Source of the DNA: Acorus gramineus
Taxonomy: Eukaryota > Streptophyta > Magnoliopsida > Acorales > Acoraceae
DNA length: 64,000 bases
Direction of reading: 5' to 3'
NCBI GenBank assembly: GCA_030737835.1
Contig: CM060849.1
Location: 2,418,001-2,482,000 of the forward strand
Shown here one piece after another: positions 1 through 12,419 of this stretch (position 1 is the stretch's first letter; every line of letters starts with the position of its first letter). The notes below the pieces were generated by a model. It made no database searches and was not told where the DNA came from. It was given only the letters and a program-made list of their open reading frames with translations. A program made the translations under genes and the position numbers.

Positions 1-9
1 TTATTTTTT

Positions 10-1241
10 GGGTTTTTTTATTTTTATGTCCTCACAAACTATATGATTTAGTGATCGATCCCTCACTTCTTCATATTACAGTTTAAATCTCCATATTTAA
101 AGGACATGTTCCATTTTAGTCCCTATGATTAGGCCTGTCTACGGGTCGTACCCGAACCAGGTCAGGGTGGACCTGAACCCAACCAGTGGCAAGACTCGGC
201 GGGTCCGGGTCCAACCTAGGACTTGGTGGGTCCTTGAAAATGTGGACCAGGACCCAGACCCAGACCGGGACCCAGGTCCGACCCGACCCGATATGGTTAA
301 TAAAAAAAAAGGGAGAGCTCATGAATTTGTTTGCCTTATCATTCTATTAGAAAAATTTTGAATAAAGCATTAGTTATTATTGAGCTCTCTAAACTGGTGT
401 CCTGACACTATGTTTGAACATATTTTTGTACAATTCAAAATAAGTGAATGAATTACTAAACAACATTCAAAACAATAAACACTAACATATAACATTCAAA
501 GTAAACAGAAATCTAAACAATATAACAATTAACTAAAAGGGAGAGCTGATGGTTATTTGTGTCACAAAGTAAACATTCAAAAACAATAACATATAACATA
601 TAACATTCAAAAAAATAAACACTACATATTAACCTAAACAACATTCAAAATAATAAACACTAACATATTACCCTAAACAATAAACATAAATCATGGAACA
701 AACCAATTAATTATATAAATTCAAAAGCTAATAAGCTAATAAGGCTTGTCAATGGGTGGGCTTGGTTAATTATAGGTTATGATTTATAAGCTTGGTTATG
801 AACTTATGGATACAAAAATGAGTTAAAACTTATACTTGTACCTTGATAAATAAGAAACAAAATTATAGGTCAACTAATACTAACAGTCTTGTTATATATG
901 AGCATATATTAATAAAACAGTCGGGTCTCGGGTCCAACGGGTCGGGGCGGGGTGGACCCGGACCCGACTCATTTGTATATTCGGGTCCAACGGGTCGGGT
1001 CTAAATCGGATCGGCTCCAAATCGGATCGGGTATATTACACATGAAATCGGGTCCGGGTCGGGTCGGGTCCAGACCTAGGATAGACTAAAAAGACAATCA
1101 AACAATTTAGTGATAGGTCCCTTCCAGGGACTAATAAGAAACATACCTTTTAAATCTAGAGACTTAAACGATAATATGAAGAAGTGAGGGATCGATCACT
1201 AAATCATATAGTTTACAGGGATGAAAAAATAAAAAAAACCC
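10..1241. mobile_element. Mutator-like non-autonomous TIR element
   Basis: The first and last ~110 bp are inverted copies of each other; both contain CTATATGATTTAGTGATCGA followed by TCCCTCACTTC. The element starts with GGGTTTTTTTATTTTT. It is flanked by 9-bp repeats TTATTTTTT (1-9) and ATATTTTTT (1242-1250), which match at 8 of 9 positions. Long TIRs with 9-bp duplications are the hallmark of Mutator-like elements. No transposase reading frame is present. The interior holds a second, GC-rich element. Confidence 0.75.
130..1074. mobile_element. Nested GC-rich element, possibly hAT-type
   Basis: Two GC-rich arms (about 130-297 and 915-1074), rich in CGGGTC/GACCCG motifs, flank an AT-rich centre. 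The outer ends are flanked by CCTATGAT (122-129) and CCTAGGAT (1075-1082), which match at 7 of 8 bases, as an 8-bp hAT duplication would. The terminal inverted repeats themselves are weak, so the class assignment is an inference. No coding capacity is seen. Confidence 0.4.
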
Positions 1242-1250
1242 ATATTTTTT

Positions 1251-2498
1251 TGTTATTAATATATTTGGATTGAGATAATCATATAATATATGTGATAAAT
1301 AGCTAATTTCTTGTCAATTATGAGTTTTAATATTTAATCTCACTTTTTACCGTGGAATAGTCATTTTTAGGAAAAACTTATTTCATAATCGAAAGTATAA
1401 AGCTCTTTCTAACAAGATATTGATCACCCAAATTGGACTTATACTTTAAAAAGTTATGGATTTTTAAAAAATTTTAGGAATAATTTAATTCTTTATTATT
1501 TTTATTTTTTTTGTATATGTATATATACATTTGATGATAATTTCATTCATATCCACCAAATCTTATTTTTTTTTGTAAATATACCCCCGAAAATTCACAT
1601 TTTAGCAAACTATCCCTCTATTTATAATAATACTATTTCGAAAGGGATTTAATTGTATATGAACTTTATTTTTTAATCCATTCAAGCAATATTGTTTTAT
1701 TTTAGAGTTTCAAATGAGATATTTTTATAATATAGGGTTAATTGAGGAGTATATATATATATATACAAAAACTTCATTTTCAGTTGTACCATATATCTTC
1801 TACGTGTAATTTCATAATAAATTATACTAATAATTTATTTTATCATTATTTAAATTTTCATTATAACATTTATGTATATATAACATAATATATTATATCA
1901 CATATAAATGAATTGAAAAATGTTGGGAGTATTGATCGTGGACATAATTTTTTACTTACACACGCATGATATGCGTGGGGAAAAACTAATATATTATTGT
2001 GTCTGTCAATATATCAATATTACAACAAATGGAAATTATATGCATTCAATTCATATAACAGTACGTAAAATAACAAAAAACAATATATTTATCAATCGAG
2101 CGCTGATACACACAGTCCTTTTTATAGCCCCATACGCTATGATAACGTAGTATATACTGCACTATCATAATATATAACCCAATTTTCTTTTTTCATTTTT
2201 TTACCATGAAAAAAAAATGCATTATTATATCTCAGTATATACTTTATTTCATATAACAACATGTACTTCAAAGAGTGTGTGATTTAAAAAAAAAAAACTG
2301 AATAGACTACAATTGAGACTGCAATAGGGATTGTGTGTATCTATTTCCTTATCTATTATACTATCCACTAGTGATCAAGTTTTCAGTTATATTCATAATG
2401 CTTTTATACATTTTTATCCTTGCAAATTTATTAAATCTCATTCTTATCCTAAATCATTATTTCTTCTCCTAATTTTAGCTTAAGATTTTAAATAAATA

Positions 2499-2541
<43 letters not shown>

Positions 2542-2967
2542 TATTAGAATGCTTTTTAAAACTGGATGTATCATTTTTTTAATATAATATGTAGTTCAAA
2601 CCAAAAGGGAAGAAAATGATCAACCGTATTATCCGTTATTTACAACACTATCAACAAGTCAACAAGCTCAGCTGCTTATGTTGCTGCTGCAGATACTTAT
2701 AATTCTATTATCTTTATGCAAGTTAGTTTAGCAAGAATGAAAGAGATTGGTAAGATCTGAAAGAAGGAAAAAAAAAAAAACCTAGGGTAGGACTCATTTG
2801 TGACCAGCATGGCAAATGCAGCAAGGAAATTCCAACCTTCTTCAGCCCATGCAGAAAAAAATTCCTGGTGTTTTGGTTAGAAAATTCACTTTATACGGGA
2901 CTCCCAACTCAGGCCTCTGTAGCATTCCTTTTCCCTCAGATTGGGTTAAATATGAAGATTTTTTTCT
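1251..2967. other. AT-rich intergenic DNA downstream of TPS
   Basis: No gene is recognisable. The stretch includes a (TA)n run at about 2506-2537. The last ~150 bp before 2968 probably belongs to the 3' UTR of the minus-strand TPS gene, but no transcript end can be read. Confidence 0.6.
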
Positions 2968-5900
2968 TTAGGGAGATATCGCAGTACCTCCCCAGGGCGT
3001 GGTGGATGGTGAAGAAAATGGGGAGTCATCTGAAGCTTCAGCGAGGGCTCTAAGCATTGTAACGACCTCCGTTGAGTCATCTAAATAATACTTTGCTTTG
3101 CTCGGTTTCTGGCCGACCGTACAGGCAAACACTGCAGTATTGGGAGACACCAGCTCTCTGTTCACTGCACTTCCAATGCATTCAAACATGTCCTCATCAG
3201 ATCGGTCATCACCAATGCACAGCACAAAATCAGCTTTCACTCCCTTATCTACCATCGAATTCAAGATCTTCTCAGCAACAAGGCCTTTACTAACTCCCTG
3301 CAAACAGATAAACAATGAGAAACGAGAACTCAATAAGAATGTGTCAATTCCTATATAACAAAATTTCCGAATAACAATATACGAGAGCAATAACCTCCAC
3401 ATTCAACATATTGTTCACATTCAGTGAAATTCATAAATTCATCCTAGTTAGACTACTGTATATACATACACGCAGCGTCTCATAGATTGTCTAGACATCG
3501 AATATGCTCCACACAAGATTGACATAGCTCTGTGATTGGCTGCAACTGACTATATATGGATGGTGAAGAAATCCAAGAAGACCCACTAATGTGGGCAGTA
3601 AAGAACCATCTCATGCAGTTCTTGGTCAAGATCAGTTCACGGGTAAAAAAACCTACCTTATCACAATTTAGTTGGTCCAAGTCTAGAACACCTCTTTCAC
3701 TCCTTATTTGATAAAAAAAATGAGGTGTCATCAAGAGAATATAGTTCATTTAATTCAAATTGTTCTTAGCAACAACATTGAAAAGACGTTTGGAAAAATA
3801 TGAGTTCGTAAAGACAACTCTATGTAGCCAACAAAGCATTTGCTGCTATTGCTTCAAACACTTTTCCTATCCATAATTAAATTTACTTTTGCAAGCACAG
3901 TAGAACACTGAAGAAATAAAGCACCAGTGTGACTTTCGAGTTGACAGGTAAAATAAGATGAGTATTTTGGTTACTTAGCAGTGACGGATGATAATAGAAA
4001 CTCAGTCTATAAAAGCTCATATTGTAAAATACACCACCATGAGAGGAGATAGAAGCAACCTTGTGAAATTCCAATGGCTGATCCCACATGGGTATGTTGG
4101 AGCATATGGATTACTCAGAATGAACGCTTTCATTTCAACAAACGAGATTCTACTTGAAGAACACTTGGGCAACAATCTCTGCGACCCTTAGAGATTGGGG
4201 CCTAGTGTTTGGATGTGTGGTTTGTGCGGTCACATATGCGGTTCGGTCAGTTGACAGAACCGCATTTGGGGATGCGGCCCTTTACAACGGATGTCAACCA
4301 CACACACACATTTTGGGAGTGGAGATGACCTCGGTCTGGGAGGTGACACCTTGGGGATATTCTTCAAAGAGGTCCCCCTTCCCTAATGCTCCCCTCCTAT
4401 CTTTTTTTTCTTCTTTCTTTTTCGAATATTTGTATGGAGATCCCTCATATCCTGTATTGTCTAACAATTCTAGTCCCCTTTTTTATTTAATCTCTTTCCC
4501 CTCTCCACATAGTTGTCTAGGCGATGCAGCATCACCCAAGCGGGTAGGCGGGCCAGAAAAGCCTAGGCGTCCACCCTCCTAATGCAAGTGTTGATTAGGA
4601 GGGCACCTCAGGCCCATTTACCCACCTAGAACTCGCTCGGCCCACATATATAGTCACCCGGCTATAATGTTAAAAAAAACACAGATTACCTAAAATAAAA
4701 AGAACCTACATGCCTCTTTTAAACGCAAAAGTAGTGGCATATGCAACGACATATCTCCTCTTTCTCATCGACTGGCGGAGGCATCGACCATCCAGAATCC
4801 AGATGACTGGTATTGATGTCTGGATGGTTGTGAAGGAGCCCGGTTGCCATAGATTCTATCTCGTGCAATATCATCAGCAGAAGACACATCCGGGACGGTA
4901 TTCTTTTTTAATGTTGTCTCATGATACCCATAATTTATCATGAGCCTGGAAGAGGATCTTGGGTGAGGTAGAGAACTTTAAGTTTGCTGTTAGATGCAAG
5001 ATTCCAGCAGGATCTTGGTTGAAATGCCTCTGAGGACCCCCATACACTATGACATCTCCCCAATAGAATGGGGGTGGTTAAGCTTTTGAGGACTAGATCC
5101 TTGTGCTACATGCCCTTTCTACCAATAGAATAGAAAAGGTTAAGGACTTCTACAATGGGAAGTCATCTCAATGATCCAGTGCTTAATGTCCTTACTTCAA
5201 GAGGGTAGGTCAATCAGTGGTGAAGAGGGACCATGTGATGGGGTTCTCTAATGTTATGTCAAGAAATACTTCTTAGTAAAAAAATCCAATGGATTGTTAA
5301 TGAGGGACATTATATATCGAAAAAAAAAAAAAGACGGCACATCAATAATCTATTAACATAATGGTAGATCAACCATCAACTCCATTAAGATTTTAAAAAT
5401 ACTTCGCAAGATGTGAGCATTAATCTTATAGTGGTTATTATGAAAAAAGTTATCATATCATGTCATATAAGTGTTTTATCCGTGCCGTGTCCATCTTGCA
5501 CTCCACGTGTGTTTGAAATTTAAAAGATTATTTTTCTGAATAGTAGATGTATTGGACATGTCTGACACGTGGTAATACGTGTAGTGTGTACGTGTGTGAT
5601 GCATGTCAAATACAAACACATGTTCGTTAAAGTGTTGTTGTTTCCTATATTCCCACCCATGCCTTCACTGATAACAAAAAAAGAAAAAGAAAAACGGGTG
5701 CAAAATGCCCACTCAAGTTACAGGAATATATGCTAGGAGAGATTGTTGATTAAGGTATATAAATGGGTCCAGAATTTATGGATATGGCCTGCATCCTGTG
5801 CAATGAAGAGGAAGTCAATTGAGAACCTCTTTGTGAAATGCGGAATTGCAGAAATCCTTTGGAACAGCATTGCTGAAGCCACTGAGTTGAAAACTGACTT

Positions 5901-8900
5901 CTCTTCTCTTGAACAAATGTGGGGGCATACTTGTCTGGGCAGCTAGGCGAGCCTAGGCGGTGGCCAACCGCCTAGCCACCTAGGTATGCTTAGACGGTGC
6001 TTACTACTACTTAAAACATTAGTACAAGCTTGAATTTCCTCAAGAGATGGATGGGCCACAGATCTTTTAAGGTATTTGATGCAAAGGCCTGAGAGAAGTT
6101 CACAACATCTTATGACAAATATCCATCCAAGGTTTTCCACAGGCCCCAGCCCCATTACAGGATCAGCGTATCATCTGCATATAAACAGGAACTATGGGAC
6201 AGCAATGCAAGTTCTCAAACCAGATACCCAACCACCATCCTCTGTTATTTGTTATCCATCTGCTGAATGCATTAGCAACCAATAAAACCACCCTTGAGCC
6301 TTCTTAGAAAAATGCTCTATATGATTTTAGACATGTACTATATGCCACCAGATTTCTGTTGAGTAGTTGTATCTTTTGGACTTTTGTCATGCAGTAGAAT
6401 TCTCGTCTACTGTTTTTTCTTCCCATTTTATTTTATTTTGATCCAATTTTTTTATTTAGCTAGACTTGTTCCCCAATTTTAATGAAATTGGTAATTTTCA
6501 AAAAAAAAAAAAAAAAAAATGATTTTTTACAGAAACCTCGGAAATGGTGGGGAAATGGGCTGTTTGGATGTCATTTAAAAATCTTTTTTACCATGTGATA
6601 TGAAAAAAAAAAATTGAAAACATGACCCTAGTCTAGTGTACCATTTGTAGAATCTTGCCATCATAAATTTCCTAAATATCATATGTCCTGATATTAGATT
6701 GTCCTTGTTGCAACATAGTGTTCCACAATAGGAGGTACCAATACTATAATGGTGCATGCTAATCTAAACTCAATAATGTATAAACTCCAATGACTGGAAA
6801 ACAAATGTTAAATTATACGTAATAGCTTCATTAAATAGGCACAATGCTAATATGCAGACATTCTTTAGCAATGAGAATAACCAATTTGGGAAAGTAAGGG
6901 ACACATCTCAGATAGACACAAGTGTTCACTAGACCAACAGTTGATTTGGCCGTATGCATCAAAAACTATTTTTCATCATCTTACATAACATTAGAAAAGA
7001 AACCCAAATGTAGTAATTCTCATCAGGTAAGAAGAACTTTAGAAACCAATTTCCACATCTGACACTTATTTTGAGAAAGGTGAGACACCAATTTTATACA
7101 ACAGGTAAAGAGAACGTGATTACAAGATACAAAACTTCCAAATACATATACTACCATTCCAGTCTAATACAAAGGAACCCACCCTATTTTTCTAAATACA
7201 ATTTAACTGCCCCCGATATACAAATCTAGAGTCTTGTTTCTGATCTTCGATGAAAAATAAATTGGTTTTATGGGATCAGCCAACTCAATCCACTAAATGA
7301 GAAGCTTATTTCCTTGCACTGTGCAGTTGATGCGCTTTAAGATTAGTTATTGATAGATAACAAATTAGTTGCGAGTATTCTAGACATCCTCAAAACTGGT
7401 GCAAGTTTATCTTAGGGGCTTCAATTGTTTAAATCAATTATTAGGGGTGTGGAATTATATCGAAGATTGCTTGGTGTTTTTTTGGTGTTGTTTTTGTGTG
7501 AATAAGGAGCCGCCTTGTTTCCTTGGTCTTCGGAGGTAAGGCTGTTATGCCCCCATCCTTTCTTTTCCCTTTTTTTTTATATGAAATGGTAGGCATTCGG
7601 CCTCAATTTTTTTCTTAAAGAAAGAGAATGCCCAAAACATAAAAATTTAATTCAAAAACATAATAAGAGGACCTCTTTAGGGATCGTGGTAAAAGAGATA
7701 TCTACCACGATATCCGGACCACAACCCACTCAATCATGATCCTTAATTATAAGTCTACCCCTGGAGTACAGTGCCCTACCAGCACCTGCACAATGAATAA
7801 CCCAATCCTTAATAAGACACATCACTGACTCCCAAATGTTTTCATAATACACTTTTGATTTACATCCTTGTAGGAGGCTCCATCTGTTTTTAATAAAATC
7901 AGACTTGCTGAATCTTTTGTACATAAAAATTAAGATCTAAACAAATTCTAAAAATTCCAACTCACTTTTAAATCTAGTGTAATTTGTTAAGTTCCACTGC
8001 TTTGTTTTATTCAGAGTTCATGACCTAGTAATAAAATCAAGTGGTGAAGCTCCCATCCTTCATTTAAAGAAATTCTGGCTCCCGGAATTTTTAAAAAATA
8101 CACTTATATTATGAGGTTAGGAGAAAAAAAAATTGGCTTATGCCCGATTTAACGAATCGTGGTAGATAGTCTACCTCTTTCTTCAAAAAGAAAAAAACAT
8201 GTTATGAGGTTTGAAATGAATCTTATTTATCAATTAAATCGTATGGTAAAAATATATATATGAAGTAGATGTTTTCGTTCTATACAGCACATTTGTTTTA
8301 CTTATAGCAAAACCGAGAAACAAGTTGTTTTATGGGAACTTCTATGCCACTACTAAACAATAACCATGCCACATGCTCATCCACTATATCAGTTTCCTAA
8401 ACCAGTTCTTGACCTCAGTTTTAGATGTAAAGGTTATTCAGCGATACACATCTTCTATGAACATAAAGGAAACAATTAAAGGCTAAATGAGAACAACCCA
8501 ACATCACGTGAATAAAGCAATGAATTATGGGGAACAGAAATACCTGGGGCTTCACTTCGACAATGTACTGGCCGCTTTTCACGGCAACAGGCTCGTTAGC
8601 GAGAACGCTCTCCAGGTGGTCCAGCATCTCCTTCGCCTGGCATGATCCAAAACCTGAGTCTGCATCTTGGTGGTGCCAAACCAATGCACTCTCCTTCACC
8701 TCGATCGATGACCCATCTGTCGCCTCTGTATACTGCTGCATCACTGGCTCTGCAATCTGGATCCACCCAAAATCTGTGCTCTGCCCACATAACTCCCACA
8801 CCTGCTCCCTCCCACACCTGCCAAAGGAAGAAATAAGGCCAAAGCATGCATTTAAGACAATAATCTAGTAACATACACTGCCAGAGAAATACTTAAACCA

Positions 8901-10916
8901 ATTCAGCTATTACCTAATAAAGTATCCATGTTCTGCGGCAATCCCAAGCTTCTCACACGGAGAGAACCACTTATTCAAGCTGTGCCTCCCCCTCCCACTC
9001 ACAAGAAATACAATATTTCTCTTATCACCACAAAGGGTATTTATTATAGAAATCACTTCTGTGCTCGGTGTCTTGTTAATGGCAAACTGAGGCATCACCG
9101 TCCCATCATAATCCAACATTATCACACGGCTCTTAGACCGCTCGTATGCAGATACAATTGCATCTATTGACAGCTTCCGGAAATTGGGATCAAGTGCAAC
9201 CACACGGAACCCAAAGCTTAGGCCAATCCCCCAGCACCTCCTCCGGAAGTGGTCCTTGCAGGTTCTCTCCATGTCGAGCATGAAGCTCCTCGACCAGTAG
9301 GCAACGTCATGGGTGCTCACATATCTGTAGTGCTTCTCGTGCCGCAGTTGCTTCTCTCCCTCAAGCATCGAGATTGCCTCATTCATCGCTTCTGCTGTTG
9401 CCTCAATGTTCCATGGGTTCACCCGTATCGCCCCACTCAAAGATGGGGAGCACCCTACAAACTCCGATACCACTAACATACTCTTCCTCGGCCCACCACC
9501 ACAACCCGATTCTGACACAGCAGTGGGAGAAGCGTTGGCCTTTCCCTGCCTGCACGCAATGTACTCATATGGCGTCAGATTCATCCCATCACGCACGGCA
9601 GTTACGATTACGCATTCAGCGATCGTATAAAATGCGAACCGCTCCGCGATTGACATTGGCTGATCAATATAGACCACGGGCTCATATCCTGGCTGCCCAA
9701 ACGTCTCGTTGATTCTCTTACAGCTCAGCTGGATCTCACGCTGGATCTCCTCGAGATCACGGCCCTGACCCCTGGCAGGATTGGCAATCTGCACAAGGAC
9801 TGCCGTCCCCCGCCAATCAGAATGGAGCTTCAGCATCTGCTCCATGGCGAGGAGCTTCAAATTTATCCCCTTGAAAATGTCCATGTCATCAACCCCGAGG
9901 AGGACGGTCTTCCCCTGGAACCGCCTCTTGAGCTCTTCGACCCGCCACTGATTATCTGCAAGGCTGAGCACCGACTCAATCTGTTCCATGTGAACACCGA
10001 CCGGCGTGATCTTGATCCCAATCGTCCTTCCATAGTACTCCAAACCAATGTAACCCCTCTTGGACTGATACTCGAGCCCCAACATCCGGCCACAGCAGGA
10101 CAGGAAATGGCGGGCGTAATCAAAAGTGTGGAAACCGATGAGATCAGCATTGAGCAGGGCTTTCAAGATCTCCTCGCGGACAGGGAGAGTGCGGTAAATC
10201 TCGGATGAAGGGAAGGGGCTGTGAAGGAAGAATCCCATTCGGAGTCTATTGAACCGACGCCTGAGGAAGGTGGGGAGGACCATGAGGTGGTAATCGTGGA
10301 TCCATACATAGTCATCCTCCGGGTTTAGGACCTCAATCACCTTCTGGGAGAAGAACTTGTTGGCAGACACGTAGGCCTCCCAAAGGGACCTGTCGAAACG
10401 ACCACCATGGTCGACAGAGAAGGGGAGCATGTAGTGGAAGAGCGGCCACAGCTGCTGCTTACAGAAGCCATGGTAATAACTGGAGGCGATCTCAGGCGGC
10501 AGGAATGCCGGGACGCACTTGAAGCGTTCCAGGAGGGTCTGGGAAACGTCGTCCTGATCAGCCGGGTCGACATCGACGCGGAGGGAGCCTACGTAGATCA
10601 CCTCCATGTCATCCGAGAACCCGTCCTTCAGCTGGAGAAGGAGGGACTCGTCATCCCAAGAGAAACTCCACCCCATCCCATCGGGCCTCCGCCGGGCCTT
10701 CAGCGGGAGCTGGTTGGCCACGATGATCATCCGGTCCTGGACCACCGATGACGGCACGTCAGATGACACGCTATTCGCCTGGTCGTCATCTAACTCCGAC
10801 ACGATCCCCGGCACCGTCATCACACGAGGGAGTCGCTTACGGACCCCTCCGCCGCTCATCACCGGGAAGTTTCCCGATGCCAGATCTAGGAGGTTCGTGT
10901 ACGATTTCGACAGCAT
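2968..10916 (-). CDS. TPS7: Class II trehalose-6-phosphate synthase/phosphatase-like protein (TPS7-like)
   Basis: Three exons on the minus strand: 10916-8914, 8817-8544 and 3297-2968. Junctions are AG|GTAATA...GCAG|G and CAG|GTATTT...GCAG|GG, giving 868 residues, normal for class II TPS. The start is the ATG opening MLSKSYTNLLDLASG, the family's usual N terminus. Domains: GT20 synthase-like (about 62-550; WIHDYHLMVLP, GFFLHSPFPSSE, VTAVRDGMNLTPYEY) and a HAD phosphatase-like domain (LDYDGT 601-606, GDDRSDED 788-795). Two arginines that bind substrate in active synthases are replaced: NRLP is NQLP (Q69), and GVDRLD is GVDDMD. This fits class II proteins, which are thought to be cytosolic regulators rather than active synthases. 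The RVMTVPG motif (T34) corresponds to the phospho-threonine region known for SnRK1/14-3-3 control in Arabidopsis TPS5-7. The frame is intact across all exons. TPS7 is the closest relative I recall; other class II members are possible. Confidence 0.93.
3298..8543 (-). other. TPS intron 2 (5.2 kb)
   Basis: This phase-0 intron lies between EVKPQ and GVSKG, a position I recall as conserved in class II TPS genes, where the intron is usually short. Here it is 5,246 bp. It holds a LINE 3' fragment, several CTAGGCG-rich repeat scraps (4500-4620, 5940-5990), and a second pyrimidine-rich segment near 7480-7620 that may be another LINE tail. No host gene is seen inside it. Intron 1 (8818-8913) is only 96 bp. 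Confidence 0.85.
5745..6520 (+). mobile_element. 5'-truncated L1-type LINE fragment
   Basis: A short frame at about 5745-5945 reads SIENLFVKCGIAEILWNSI, which resembles the zinc-knuckle zf-RVT region at the C terminus of plant L1 ORF2 (pattern HLF..C....iW). It is followed by ~550 bp of non-coding 3' sequence that ends in AATGAAATTGGTAATTTTC and a ~20-nt poly(A) tail at 6501-6520. Target duplications were not resolved. It lies antisense within TPS intron 2. Confidence 0.65.
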
Positions 10917-11305
10917 CTTTTCTTCGGTCAAAAAAAATTAGACTAGAAATTCAGAACGAATGCCGGATCGTTAAATTCTAAACAAAAAAATAAAAAAAAT
11001 TGGATTGAGAAAAGAACGGGAAGGAAGGCGATTTTTAGGTTTTAGTGTTTGATTTTGCTTCCTTCTTATTATTTCGGTTGAAGAGGCAAAAATGGAGGAA
11101 AAAAAAAATAATTAGGGTTTGTTCTATTATAATAAATATTATATATATATTATTATTTTATATTTATTAAATAAAAGAGTGGGAGAGCACGAAAAAGGAG
11201 TGGGCCAGGGCGAAAAAATAGGATAAGATCATCCTCAATAAACACGTTAGTTAATCAAGATGTTAAAGTATCACATTAGCACTTTATCATTCAACGAGAC
11301 ACTTA
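10917..11305 (-). promoter_or_regulatory. TPS 5' flank (UTR and proximal promoter)
   Basis: About 390 bp separate the TPS start codon from a Tourist-like MITE. The first ~120 bp are a plausible 5' UTR. A long AT-rich stretch at 11120-11175 could supply TATA-like sites, but no single TATA box stands out. The transcription start cannot be fixed from sequence. Confidence 0.35.
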
Positions 11306-11805
11306 GGTCTAGTTTGATAAAGGGATAAATTTTTATGATAAATTAACCTAATTTATGATGATAAAAAAATCATTATTTTTATCTAAATTTGCATTTGGTA
11401 ATGTTTTTTATTATGCTCATTTTTTATTTTCATGTCCTCAATCTTGCATTTGGATCAAATATAAGATAACTTCAAAGTTTTTTAAAAAATATCAAATCTA
11501 TCATTCCTATTAATAGAGTTTTAATATTGTTTAGTGGAGCACATTCTTTCTTTTTTTTGTTTTCATTTATTTTCTTGGAAATGGTATTAATAAATGTTAT
11601 CTCAATTTTACAAAATTGGAATAAAAAATTGAGACAAAGTCTGTTCCATCTTTTACCCAAAACAAATTATCCCCATTTTTTTATTTCAAAATGTGGACAA
11701 TTGTCCATATTTTATCCCATTTTTTTTTATGCCATATGGGATAACAAGTGATTTAACTCAATTTTTTCCTTATCCTAACTCCTTATCCCCATATCAAACT
11801 AAACC
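11306..11805. mobile_element. Tourist-like MITE (PIF/Harbinger type)
   Basis: The left end GGTCTAGTTTGATAAAGGG and the right end (reverse complement GGTTTAGTTTGATATGGGG) are imperfect inverted repeats. TTA lies directly on both sides (11303-11305 and 11806-11808). A 500-bp AT-rich interior without coding capacity and a TTA duplication fit a Tourist-like MITE. It lies about 390 bp upstream of the TPS start codon. Confidence 0.75.
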
Positions 11806-12186
11806 TTATTTACTACATTATCATTTAGTTGGTTGTTGTTACTCAAATGGACTAACTAAATAACTAGTCAAAATAATAGTAGACCCAGCTCTCCATCCAC
11901 CCAAAATAATATTTTTTGAATCTTTTAAACGGTGGGTCCACATTTAATTGGCTAAAGCATTAGCCACAATTAACATTTTTCTTAACATATGGCAGGTGGA
12001 GTCTACATTTAGCTTGCTCTTAACACTTTCATTAGAGCACTATTTTTATATGTTTTATAAGAATCTGACACTAATTAGTGAATTAACATGTCCATTGAAG
12101 ATGCTTTAAACTCGGTCAGTCGACTGACTCCGCCGCTAATGCCAGTTGGCATCACGCACTCTTTTCTCACGCGCTAAGAAACCGAT

Positions 12187-12276
12187 ACGTGTCAATGTTC
12201 TAGAACTGCCACGTGCCAACAAATTTTGCACACGTGCCATCCAACCCAGCACGTGGATTACAAGAGAAGACACGTT
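12187..12276. promoter_or_regulatory. G-box/ABRE and heat-shock-element cluster
   Basis: Within 90 bp there is ACGTGTC (12187), a TTCTAGAA heat-shock core (12198-12206), and three CACGTG G-boxes (12210-12215, 12231-12236, 12250-12255), followed by ACACGTTG near 12270. The surrounding ~250 bp is less AT-rich than its neighbourhood. The nearest gene is TPS, whose start lies 1.27 kb away. A role as distal promoter is inferred from motif density only. Confidence 0.45.
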
Positions 12277-12419
12277 GTACCGGCGGGCTTGAATGCATAA
12301 ACGCGAGCGGGCCCGCATGTCCCGTGGGGTCTATTGTTTTTTTTTTTACGGGGCGGGGGCCGGGTTGCGGGTTTTGCTTTTTTTTTTTAATTAATTATAT
12401 AATAAATTAATTATCAAAA

